From: Phoronis ovalis
Lineage: Eukaryota > Phoronida > Phoronidae
Direction of reading: 5' to 3'
Assembly (NCBI GenBank): GCA_028565635.1
Contig: JAOXYB010045559.1
Location: 1-12,388 of the forward strand
Length of the DNA: 12,388 nt
Shown here: piece after piece, positions 6,801-12,388 of the stretch
Layout: each line of letters starts with the position of its first letter
Numbering within the stretch: position 1 is the stretch's first letter
Notes under the pieces: generated by a model
The model's input: only the letters and a program-made list of their open reading frames with translations
What the model was told of the DNA's origin: nothing
The model's database searches: none
Position numbers and translations under genes: made by a program

Positions 6801-9118
6801 AGGGATGCAGAAGTCAAGTATTTTAGTTGTTAAAGGTTCGCAGCCAGGTCGATAAAAAACAACTTTAAGACCCTGTCAAAAGTTCATATCGTAATTAAAG
6901 CTTCAAAAGGGTTAAAATAATTACTGTGCAGTACAGTTCTAAATATCGTTATGTACTAGTAGATATCTAGTGTATTTTTAATATCTTGCCACTACACTAC
7001 TACTAACAAAGAAAGGAATACTATAAATTGCATTCGGTGAGAACAAAAAAATTAGTTAACAATCTATAATACAAATTTACTCGTAGCTACAGGGGTTAGG
7101 ACAGTTTGAATAAATTAGATCACATAACCTGCACAACCACCATTCTAGGTTAAAAAGGAAAATTTTCAAAATGTTAAAATCAATGCTCTCGCAGCATTAA
7201 CAAATAATGTACTAATACAACGTCCCAGATTTTCAAATTTTGTTCCAGAACTGTGACTTACGAATATCAAAAAATTAACGATCCAATTGTGTTTATTGTT
7301 CTTGATACAAACACTTTTGTAATTCTATCAATTCAATTTTCCATTTTATAACAAAATAAGTGAGTACCCTTCAATTGTTAATAAAAACGCTGTAAACAGG
7401 AATTCAGAGTGCTTTTTCTTGAAAGTTGGTACTTTGTACTTATTTTGAGGTATCATTAAACGTTAAATTTTATTTCTTTTTACACATTAGTCTGCAATTA
7501 CTGCTGTAAAGTAGCTTATGTGTCAAAGTTTCAGAAAACATTTATTTTTGGCAAAAAAATGTAATTCCAATTTATAACGAATTATTATTTTGCAGCAGAC
7601 GAGTCCAAGTTAAACTTGAAAACGAGGCTAAAGCTTGCGAGTGCTTTAAACCTTCCCTAAGCAATCTTGGACAGCCATCCTTTATATGATCAGCGCATAA
7701 TACGTTATAATTAATCATTTTCATGTTTAACAAATATGCAGTACACATTTGCAGATATGGGCTCTTTAATTATAATTAACTTCTCATGTTAGCAAAAAAC
7801 TTCATATTTTCACAAAATAGACGGTTGTTATTTAAAAATAAAATAACGAACACAAGTCTTAGAAGACAATTTCAAATATTTGCATTGTAAGTATTGTGAT
7901 ACACACACCAAGAGGCATTAGGAACCAATTGTAACCATTGTTACTACAGAATATAGATCCGACAAGCGTGTTAATTAGCATTTGTTTCTCTTTTTCTATT
8001 TCTCGCTAAGTCCACCTACATTTCTGTTGTTAGAGGTCACACAAAAGTTAATTGGTTAAGATTGCATCGGGAGTAGTCACGTACAGGCAGACATTTTGGA
8101 GGGGTACATTTGAAGAAAAAAAAATGATAATAGGCATATGATCGTGTGTAAGAATGTCCCGTTACTGCATCTACAGGTGGAATAAATGTATTCTAAATAT
8201 ATGCTATAATAATCTTATTTGCTAATAATGGATAATAACAGTCCAGCTGAGCATCTAATCTTGCGCGAACTAATTCGAAAGTAAGCGATGTGACATTGTC
8301 GTGAAATTTTCGTGAAGGTACGGTGAATGCCAGTCACAGTAGGCGTTCACGCCGTACTTTGACCGTACTCTGATCGTACGCTGGCCGTTCTCTGGCCGTA
8401 CTCTGTAAAGACGCTAAGTTTATAAATAGTGGTATTGTAAGATAACGTGATTAATAAAGTGTCATTTAAATACTTGAAGAAAACGAACATTTTTATTTTG
8501 CTATTAGTCCCAGCTATCATATACCTGATTCTTAGCCACGGTCCATAATTCAGTGCCTGTATACCAGATGTCATCAGCATCGGAAGGTTGTGTAAAAGAT
8601 TTAAAAAATTTGTTTTGTAAGGGATCGAATACAACATTGTCAATTAAACCATGACTTTCTGCGTAGAGTCCTAAAATAGAAAAAACGATTAAGTGTGTTA
8701 CCATTCCGATTTTACATTGCTTCATACAGCTTGCAGGTGTGGCAACAGTGTATGTGTATTGCAGGTAACTGCTGTAGGAAACTTTCAAATGTACTCTTAA
8801 CTTGAAACTTGGATGTAATCATACAGTATTTCATCACATTACAAAATATGCATTCTCAAGAAGTGATCGGAAATTTATACCTGTAAATATTGTAGCAAAG
8901 TTCGGAAATGTAGCAGAAGGATAAATAGGGCTAAGATATTCTGCCCTGACTCCATTTTCCAAGATCTTTTCAAAAGCTGGTAGTCCATGAATATAGTCCC
9001 ATCTAACACCATCGATTAAAAAAAGGAGTACTTTATTTTTGGCTGAAGGCTGTTGAGGAAGCCCTTGTGACAGACATACTAGACATATGATAAGGACTGC
9101 TAATCTTGTGTACCTCAT
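3688..9118 (-). CDS. ENPP6-like: ENPP6-like ectonucleotide pyrophosphatase/phosphodiesterase (7 coding exons, 421 aa)
   Basis: Spliced from 9118-8881, 8670-8525, 6872-6710, 6052-5757, 5472-5326, 4758-4677 and 3881-3688; all introns are GT-AG and the frame is unbroken. It encodes a secreted alkaline-phosphatase-superfamily phosphodiesterase. ENPP6 cleaves glycerophosphocholine and lysophospholipids to release phosphocholine. Residues 1-19 form a signal peptide. Visible active-site positions are D36 (LIDG), nucleophile T70 (SATFPN), N91, D190 and H194 (IDAVGH), D237 and H238 (FSDHG), and H339 (GWHGYDN), which together give the two-zinc site. C139 and C150 match a family disulfide by position. 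N-glycosylation sequons are at N153, N225, N278 and N389. The length of 421 is close to the roughly 440 of vertebrate ENPP6, and GWHGYDN followed by DMRGIF is ENPP6-like. Oddities: Thr instead of the Ser nucleophile of mammalian ENPP6, a shorter loop before H339, and no clear GPI-anchor tail. ENPP4, 5 or 7-like identity is less likely. Substrate specificity is inferred from similarity only. Confidence 0.93.
4444..4521. repeat. Long near-perfect inverted repeat (32-bp arms, 14-nt loop) in intron 6
   Basis: Arms 4444-4475 and 4490-4521 are complementary at 31 of 32 positions. The only discrepancy, c4467 against a4498, is a C-A mismatch in plus-strand RNA but a G-U pair in minus-strand RNA, so the ENPP6-like pre-mRNA would form an uninterrupted 32-bp helix. 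The size of 78 nt and the small loop resemble a foldback MITE or a pre-miRNA. The motif TTGATAA occurs shortly outside both arms, which may or may not be a duplication. Confidence 0.85.
4677..4758 (-). CDS. ENPP6-like: ENPP6-like exon 6: last zinc His, residues 331-357
   Basis: The acceptor GAATTTCTTTAG ends at 4759. This short exon encodes VQTVYPGWHGYDND and SDMRGIFTAMGP, containing zinc ligand H339 and the nearly invariant MRGIF segment. This is the stretch that most specifically resembles ENPP6. The donor CCAG|GTAAGT (GT at 4676-4675) is a perfect consensus, phase 1. Intron 6 (795 bases) holds the strong hairpin at 4444-4521. Confidence 0.93.
5326..5472 (-). CDS. ENPP6-like: ENPP6-like exon 5: residues 282-330
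   Basis: The acceptor TTATTATCCAG ends at 5473. It encodes VYQQLKDAHPHL, then NEIPERYHLKN and PIWLRADLGWYIT, which follow the family's order of segments after the SLW motif. The donor chosen is ATG|GTAAAT with GT at 5325-5324, phase 0, which joins in frame to exon 6. A possible earlier donor within GGATG|GTATAT would put exon 6 out of frame and lose the catalytic His. Intron 5 is 567 bases. Confidence 0.9.
5757..6052 (-). CDS. ENPP6-like: ENPP6-like exon 4: core metal-binding residues 183-281
   Basis: The acceptor CATGCTTACAG ends at 6053. It joins the G of exon 3 to make A183, so the junction reads DVAAVYYENIDAVGH, aligning without gaps to ENPP6. It carries D190 and H194, the helical stretch around HLTQAMNELDDTIDEV, the D237-H238 pair in VAVFSDHGM, and VSLWVAP. 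Y185 sits where mammalian ENPP6 has Tyr188. The donor is ACA|GTGCGT with GT at 5756-5755, phase 0. Using the next GT four bases on would break the frame into exon 5. Intron 4 is 284 bases. Confidence 0.93.
6203..6483. mobile_element. Possible MITE-like element: 12-bp terminal inverted repeats and TA flanks around the satellite
   Basis: TGGCTTCCAACA at 6205-6216 is the exact reverse complement of 6470-6481, and both copies are flanked by TA on the outside, so the perfect inverted repeat is 14 bp. The enclosed 250 bases are a short unique leader (6217-6266) and the CACT satellite. A second 8-bp inverted repeat (6208-6215 with 6222-6229) overlaps the left end. TA flanks plus short terminal repeats fit a non-autonomous Tc1/mariner-type MITE. 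Short elements with a microsatellite core are known in invertebrates. The family is not identified. Confidence 0.4.
6267..6467. repeat. Tetranucleotide satellite (CACT)n in intron 3
   Basis: About 200 bases of CACT repeat (AGTG on the gene strand), with interruptions such as CTTA, ATTC and ATGC that give it a higher-order pattern. Because 4 and 3 share no factor, each open frame translates as the same four-residue repeat, SLTH, which gives spurious open frames on the plus strand. It lies wholly inside intron 3 of the ENPP6-like gene. Confidence 0.95.
6710..6872 (-). CDS. ENPP6-like: ENPP6-like exon 3: residues 129-182
   Basis: No long open frame marks this exon because it has no internal start; it is recognised from protein similarity. 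The acceptor TTTGACAG ends at 6873 and the donor GCAG|GTAGTG starts at 6709, phase 1. It encodes GLKVVFYRPGCEPL (the ENPP 'WPG' segment with C139), then FCIPN with C150, sequon N153, and the helix AMEALEEDKFDVA that leads to the second metal-binding motif. Intron 3 (657 bases) contains the tetranucleotide satellite. Confidence 0.92.
8052..8115. repeat. Dispersed repeat fragment, copy 2 (intron 2)
   Basis: TTGGTTAAGATTGCATCGGGAGTAG matches the first bases of the window. Beyond it the two copies diverge quickly. A further GGGGTACATTTGAA at 8101-8114 resembles GGGGTACATTTTGAA near 751, suggesting that pieces of one element lie in both places. Confidence 0.5.
8318..8357. repeat. Imperfect hairpin abutting the 11-bp minisatellite
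   Basis: GTACGG and TGAATGCC at 8318-8331 pair with GGCGTTCA and CCGTAC at 8342-8357, with a two-base bulge (CG at 8350-8351), one non-Watson-Crick pair and a 10-base loop. The right arm runs into the first minisatellite unit, so the array may have grown from the arm of this hairpin. Confidence 0.55.
8352..8406. repeat. 11-bp minisatellite, five units, in intron 2
   Basis: Five consecutive 11-bp units with consensus CCGTACTCTGA or -G: 8352-8362, 8363-8373, 8374-8384, 8385-8395 and 8396-8406. Each differs from the consensus by one to three bases. It is GC-richer than the intron around it. Translation in the minus direction gives a repeated-looking peptide, but this is not part of the gene. 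Confidence 0.85.
8525..8670 (-). CDS. ENPP6-like: ENPP6-like exon 2: residues 80-128
   Basis: The acceptor is TCTATTTTAG ending at 8671. The exon completes G80 and encodes LYAESHG followed by LIDN (N91, an active-site Asn position) and FDP, the conserved segment after the nucleophile in all ENPPs. It continues into the IWYTG and LW segment typical of the family. The donor is CAG|GTATAT with GT at 8524-8523, phase 0. The reading frame stays open 20 bases past the donor before TAA, and upstream into intron 1, but neither extension resembles the family. Intron 2 is 1652 bases. Confidence 0.92.
8881..9118 (-). CDS. ENPP6-like: ENPP6-like exon 1: signal peptide, first zinc Asp, nucleophile Thr
   Basis: Residues 1-79 plus one base. 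The start is the ATG at 9118, directly followed by a basic n-region and a hydrophobic core (LAVLIICLVCL), so it is a natural start for a secreted protein. The mature part opens with the beta strand VLLFLIDG containing zinc ligand D36, and ends with the nucleophile motif SATFPN (T70) and ATIFT. The donor is ACAG|GTATAA with GT at 8880-8879, and the intron is phase 1. The split glycine is completed by exon 2. Intron 1 is 210 bases. Confidence 0.93.
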
Positions 9119-9150
9119 CTTAATTCTGTAAAAACAAAATATGAATTATC
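9119..9150 (-). other. Splice acceptor just upstream of ENPP6-like start codon (5' UTR intron)
   Basis: On the minus strand a T-rich tract ends in TTTTTACAG, with AG at 9127-9126, and is followed by seven bases and then the ATG. This has the form of a 3' splice site and implies that the 5' UTR starts in a separate exon further right. No convincing partner donor, TATA box or first exon could be fixed. The tandem duplication at 9345-9598 would then lie in the first intron or promoter region. Confidence 0.5.
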
Positions 9151-9344
9151 TGTCGAAGAAAATTTTACCAGTTTAATAAATATTATTCTTTTGTGCAATA
9201 AAATTCAACAAACTTATCTCCTGTACCTTTTGAGAAAAAGTTAACGTCTGTACTCTTACACTTTAATTTTAAAACAGTGAATTTACAATATGTTTTAAGA
9301 ACATGAATAAACCCACATCGCCTGCCAGGTATGAATGAATGCTA

Positions 9345-9598
9345 ACTGCTGATTGCCTAATTCATATAGCCTGCCACCTGCAACCAGTATTATGTTTAAA
9401 AAAAACAACTGAACATTAAATGGCTATTAATTTTGCAAGGGATAAATAACGACATGATCATTACGAAACGGTGAATTGCTGATTGTCTAATTCATATAGC
9501 ATGCAACCAGTATTATGTTAAACAAAAAACTAAAGATTAAATGGCTATTAATTTTGCAAGGAATATTTAAGAACACGATCATTACGAAACTGTGAATT
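9345..9598. repeat. Tandem duplication, 130-bp unit, two copies
   Basis: The stretch from CTGCTGATTGCCTAATTCAT to the CATTACGAAAC motif (about 9345-9474) recurs at about 9475-9598. Copy 2 has small deletions (loss of CCTGC near CACCTGC) and scattered substitutions. Both contain GGCTATTAATTTTGCAAGG. It lies 230-480 bases upstream of the ENPP6-like start codon, in the presumed 5' UTR intron or promoter region. Confidence 0.85.
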
Positions 9599-9599
9599 T

Positions 9600-10380
9600 G
9601 CACTTTTTGTAAATGACTGTAATCAAGCAGTATTACGAATGTTTAACAATACAAAAAAGCAACTTTAAAACAAGTTATGAAGTTGCGTTTCAGTTATGGT
9701 ACGCATTTATCTTTTTAGAAGTTGTTAAAGTATTCTTGCAGTCATAAGTGAGTGAACATTCAAGTTAATCATAGATTAATTCAATTTGTTGTTTTGTCAA
9801 GGACATTCAATTATAATTACGTTTTCACTTCTATACTTTCAATTTCAAAGACTGTATGCATGCTGTGAATAATAGGTTGTTACCTTCATTCCTGGCCTTC
9901 GGTACGCCAGTAATTTATTATAGGAACCGCATAAAGATTATGTTTACCAGTTGCATGCGTAAATAATAATCCTCAATAATGTGGATTAGCTCAGAAGTAA
10001 CTCATTTTCAATTAGAGAACGCTTTACTGTCATTATTAATAATGTCCCCCAAAAGAAAATTTTCTCAAGATCAAGATTTTGTCAATGAACTCCATAAATC
10101 TGATTTTTAATGGTTTGACAATTACGATTGAAGTAAAAAATAATTAACTTGTCATCATTTGTAACCCGTATTTCTGCTTAATTGCAATAGGTAATTACAA
10201 CCCAATTATATGACTAATTATTCTGAAAAAGTTCAAATGGATATAATGTAATGAATTACTTGAATAGACAAGAGTAATGTGCTACCCGCAGTAACGGGCT
10301 AAAGGAAAGCACCAACATTGCAAACATTACCGTACGTGCCGGGCGTACGTGTAACTAACCTTTACCCTCATGCCTCCTCT
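9600..10380. other. No gene seen; presumed upstream region of the ENPP6-like gene
   Basis: AT-rich DNA with short frames only. It would hold the promoter and non-coding first exon if the acceptor before the start codon is real. A GC-richer patch at 10270-10390 contains mirrored CGTACG motifs around 10332-10350, with no recognised function. Confidence 0.5.
10130..10260. repeat. Diverged dispersed repeat, third module
   Basis: Shares ACTTGTCATC, TATTTCTGCTTAA and AAAGTTCAAATG, in rearranged order, with the stretch at 765-850. The order difference suggests rearranged or independently truncated copies, or chance similarity in AT-rich DNA. Confidence 0.3.
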
Positions 10381-10384
10381 ACCG

Positions 10385-10531
10385 AATGTCTTATTATGTT
10401 AGTTTGTTGAGCAGAAGAGTAGAAGCTTCATAGATAATGTCTTATTATGTTAGTTTGTTGAGCAGAAGAGTAGCTTCATAGATAATGTCTTATTATGTTA
10501 GTTTGTTGAGCAGAAGAGTAGCTTCATAGAT
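10385..10531. repeat. Tandem repeat, 48-bp unit, three nearly identical copies
   Basis: Units are 10385-10435 (51 bp, with three extra bases in AGTAGAAGC), 10436-10483 (48 bp) and 10484-10531 (48 bp). Copies 2 and 3 are identical, so the last duplication is recent. Each starts AATGTCTTATTATG and ends CTTCATAGAT. An AAT microsatellite follows 50 bases downstream. Confidence 0.95.
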
Positions 10532-10580
10532 AATCTTGGTCAGACAGTTTTCCTTTTCGTCGTTGAGTGATTTAAGATTA

Positions 10581-10606
10581 AATAATAATAATAATAATAA
10601 TAATAA
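10581..10606. repeat. (AAT)n microsatellite
   Basis: Nearly nine uninterrupted AAT units. It sits just after the 48-bp tandem array. Nothing else is visible in the next 780 bases. Confidence 0.95.
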
Positions 10607-11394
10607 ACACAGTACATGCTGTTGCAAATACGTGTTGTACACTATACCGGGTTCCTTTAAAATTGTATCCAAGGTTGTTGCATGTTACCACAAGTAATAC
10701 GTCTGAATGTAGTGCTAAATCAGACTTAGCAACCTTCTATTGCCCCCAATTATGCTTTTTCATGTTCTAATTACAAATGTCCTGAAACTCTACAAGAGTT
10801 ACTTAATTCTCCTTCACTTCTTCACTCACATCCTTTGTTTTACTTACCTATAGTATAAAATTATATACTTCATGATGTTTCCTATAATTTTTAAGGTTTG
10901 GTCAATTCCCTTTGTATACATTTATGTCTTTTCATTACTGCCATACTATTGAATTGCGCTATTACTATGTAAAATTGCATAAATATGCTAAATATTATGT
11001 ATTCTCTTCTCAGAAATGCTTACTTGCACCAGTGTGTGTCTGTAGGAGAGCTATCTGCAGCAATAAATATAGTTAAACATTTTCTTTTTAGTAGCACACA
11101 TACATTTTGTCACGTCTGGCTGGGTATCTGTTCATCAACATACATGTAACACGGCCAAATATACGCATTTACCAGACAAAAGGTAATAAAAACATAAAAT
11201 ACACATAATCAAATGTGAAGTTAATGTGTATCATAAAAAACAAATTTTTTTCGTAGGGCAAACAAAATGTTGCATAATTTTTTCAATTTCTAGAAATGTA
11301 ATATATTTACCTTACTCTTGTAACCCACAGGAATTGTGAACCGATTATATTGCCATACTCTTTATAACAAACAAATGTATAATTTTAATTAAAG
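10607..11394. other. No feature recognised; AT-rich intergenic DNA
   Basis: No open frame of note, RNA gene, satellite or inverted repeat was seen by eye on either strand. Confidence 0.6.
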
Positions 11395-11783
11395 CAGATA
11401 ATTAATACAAGTGGAAAGGGTTAAAAACTATATCCTCATTACCGTGCCATGCAGAAGTTAATTTCCCAAAATTGAAATAAATTACTAAAATTCAGATTGA
11501 TAATTTGTATATTTATCCCTGTTCAGACTGCAAATGTGCCAGTAATATGGTTTAATCAAACGATTACAATTATATATACTTGCAACAGCGTACAGATAAT
11601 TAATCCACGTGGAAAAGGTTAAAAACTATATCCTCATTACCGTGCCATGCAGAAGTTAATTTCCCAAAATTAAAATAAATTACTAAAATTCAGATTGATA
11701 ATTGTATATTCATCCTGTTCAGACTGCAAGTATGCCAGTAACATGGTTTAATAAATGATTATAATTATACTTGCAACATCGTA
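11395..11783. repeat. Tandem duplication, about 198-bp unit, two copies plus a decayed remnant
   Basis: Copy 1 is 11395-11592 and copy 2 is 11593-11783. Both start CAGATAATTAAT and end CTTGCAAC, A, then CGTA or TCGTA. The stretch from GGTTAAAAACTATATCCTC through GCAGAAGTTAATTTCCC is almost unchanged between copies. Copy 2 has lost a few bases in AT tracts. A partial third module may follow to about 11850, ending again in ACTTGCAAC. No reading frame of note. Confidence 0.92.
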
Positions 11784-11889
11784 CTTATTGTTAATAGTAC
11801 AAGTTAATTAATATACCCAAATTATAATTACATTATATCGTCTAACTTGCAACTTTTAGGGCAGAGTAAGATAACCATTTTTAAATAAG

Positions 11890-12185
11890 AATAAAAATAG
11901 GCTTTTCATGACGGTCCATGAAGAACATTATCTATTCTTTTCAATTCCTGTGATATGTGCAATATTCGCCTGCGCTCTTCATGAGCGGAGAGCTAATTAC
12001 CTATCTAACGACAGGAGTCTGCTGATGAATTACCTGCATGGGATGTGCCGACATTATTTCCCTGGATTTCCGTCCTTTGGGTCCCCCCAGATCATCTCCC
12101 ATTTCTCTTTCAGGTTGTCTCTACTAAGATTTTTCTCCCACTCACAGAACTTTTTCCATGATAAGTACATGCAGTAGGGTTCGTC
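11890..12185 (-). pseudogene. Coding-like island with broken frames, unrecognised
   Basis: The stretch is clearly less AT-rich than its surroundings. On the minus strand one frame runs from about 12190 to 12050 with a charged, tryptophan-rich text (SWKKFCEWEKNL, EKWEMIW) to a stop. A second frame overlaps it as MGDDLGGPKGRKSREIMS and runs to about 11975. A third resumes nearer 11990-11900 with EERRRILHISQELKRIDNVL. Three partial frames in sequence suggest a frameshifted relic of a coding sequence or transposon, but no family is recognised. An 89-codon plus-strand frame (11908-12177) overlaps it and looks less protein-like. Confidence 0.3.
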
Positions 12186-12222
12186 TCAAAGTGTCTCAAG
12201 ACATTTTTCTCAGTTAGGGACT

Positions 12223-12388
12223 GGTCAGAAATTACCACAGGGGGGGATTGGTGCAAACAGGGGGACGGTCACGAATTTTTGTGCAAGGCAAAAGGGGGGT
12301 TCATGAATTTCTGTGCACCACGAAAGGGGGGGGGGTTGTAATTTTTTGCGCAGTGATTCTTGAAAAATACCTTTCTTGATTTTCACAA
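12223..12388. repeat. Degenerate tandem repeat with long G runs at right edge
   Basis: Modules starting GGTC or GTTC followed by an A and T-rich stretch, then GTGCA and a run of 5-10 Gs, begin near 12223, 12267, 12299 and 12335, so the spacing is about 32-44 bases. Each ends in a G run. The window stops inside or just past the array. Translating the minus strand gives a partly open frame rich in proline where the G runs lie, with stops, so it may be the edge of a decayed coding repeat or element. Confidence 0.6.

Larger units (their letters stand above)
6873..8524 (-). other. Intron 2 of the ENPP6-like gene (1652 bases)
   Basis: AT-rich and non-coding. It holds the dispersed repeat at 8052-8115 and the hairpin and minisatellite at 8318-8406. 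The stretch 7590-7680 is more mixed in composition but shows no frame or family resemblance. Nothing else is visible in 6900-7590 or 7680-8040. Confidence 0.8.

Noticed and set aside
8347-8643. 98-codon minus-strand frame
   Set aside because: It overlaps exon 2 in a different frame and ends in the 11-bp minisatellite; a shadow of the real exon.
9882-9922. TATA-like TATAATAAAT (9922-9913) and a donor AAG|GTAACA (9883) as promoter and first exon
   Set aside because: The implied exon would be only about ten bases, and such motifs are common in AT-rich DNA; not supportable without transcript data.
12223-12388. Canonical G-quadruplex
   Set aside because: G runs are separated by roughly 15-30 bases, longer than the usual loop limit, so a standard quadruplex call is not justified.
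1-12388. CRISPR array, operon, phage or toxin-antitoxin system
   Set aside because: The spliced GT-AG gene, SINE-like element and satellites mark this as animal nuclear DNA; the tandem repeats lack unique spacers.

Overview
The window is animal nuclear DNA. It is AT-rich, has large gene-poor stretches, and carries one protein-coding gene split by GT-AG introns. It also holds a tRNA-derived SINE-like element, several micro- and minisatellites, tandem duplications and foldback sequences. Gene structure and repeat content suggest a marine invertebrate, but the phylum cannot be fixed from the sequence alone. No operon, CRISPR array or other prokaryotic feature is present.

The only confident gene lies on the minus strand from 9118 (start codon) to 3688 (end of stop codon). 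Seven coding exons splice into a 421-residue secreted ectonucleotide pyrophosphatase/phosphodiesterase, closest by eye to ENPP6, the choline-specific glycerophosphodiesterase. All seven catalytic or zinc-binding positions of the family are present: D36, T70, D190, H194, D237, H238 and H339. Intron phases, walking down the gene, are 1, 0, 1, 0, 0, 1, and the reading frame closes exactly across all six junctions. A splice acceptor 7 bases before the start codon suggests a non-coding first exon further upstream, which I could not locate.

Layout: 1-440 is a complex stretch with a possible fragment of a repeat and a weak exon-like reading frame. 440-1930 is AT-rich and empty apart from a diverged repeat. 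1957-2460 is a SINE-like element with recognisable A and B boxes. 2535-3300 holds GC-richer islands, foldback sequences and a perfect DR1 nuclear-receptor-type site. 3688-9118 is the ENPP gene. Its introns contain a 32-bp-arm hairpin (intron 6), a tetranucleotide satellite flanked by inverted repeats (intron 3), and an 11-bp minisatellite (intron 2). 9125-12388 is intergenic or first-intron DNA with three separate tandem duplications (130, 48 and 198 bp units), an AAT microsatellite, a coding-like but broken island, and a G-run repeat at the right edge.

I found no previously undescribed multi-gene system. The items most worth a second look are the intronic hairpin, which pairs fully only in the gene-sense transcript; the satellite-containing inverted-repeat element; and the unusual points of the ENPP protein (threonine nucleophile, shortened loop, atypical C-terminus).
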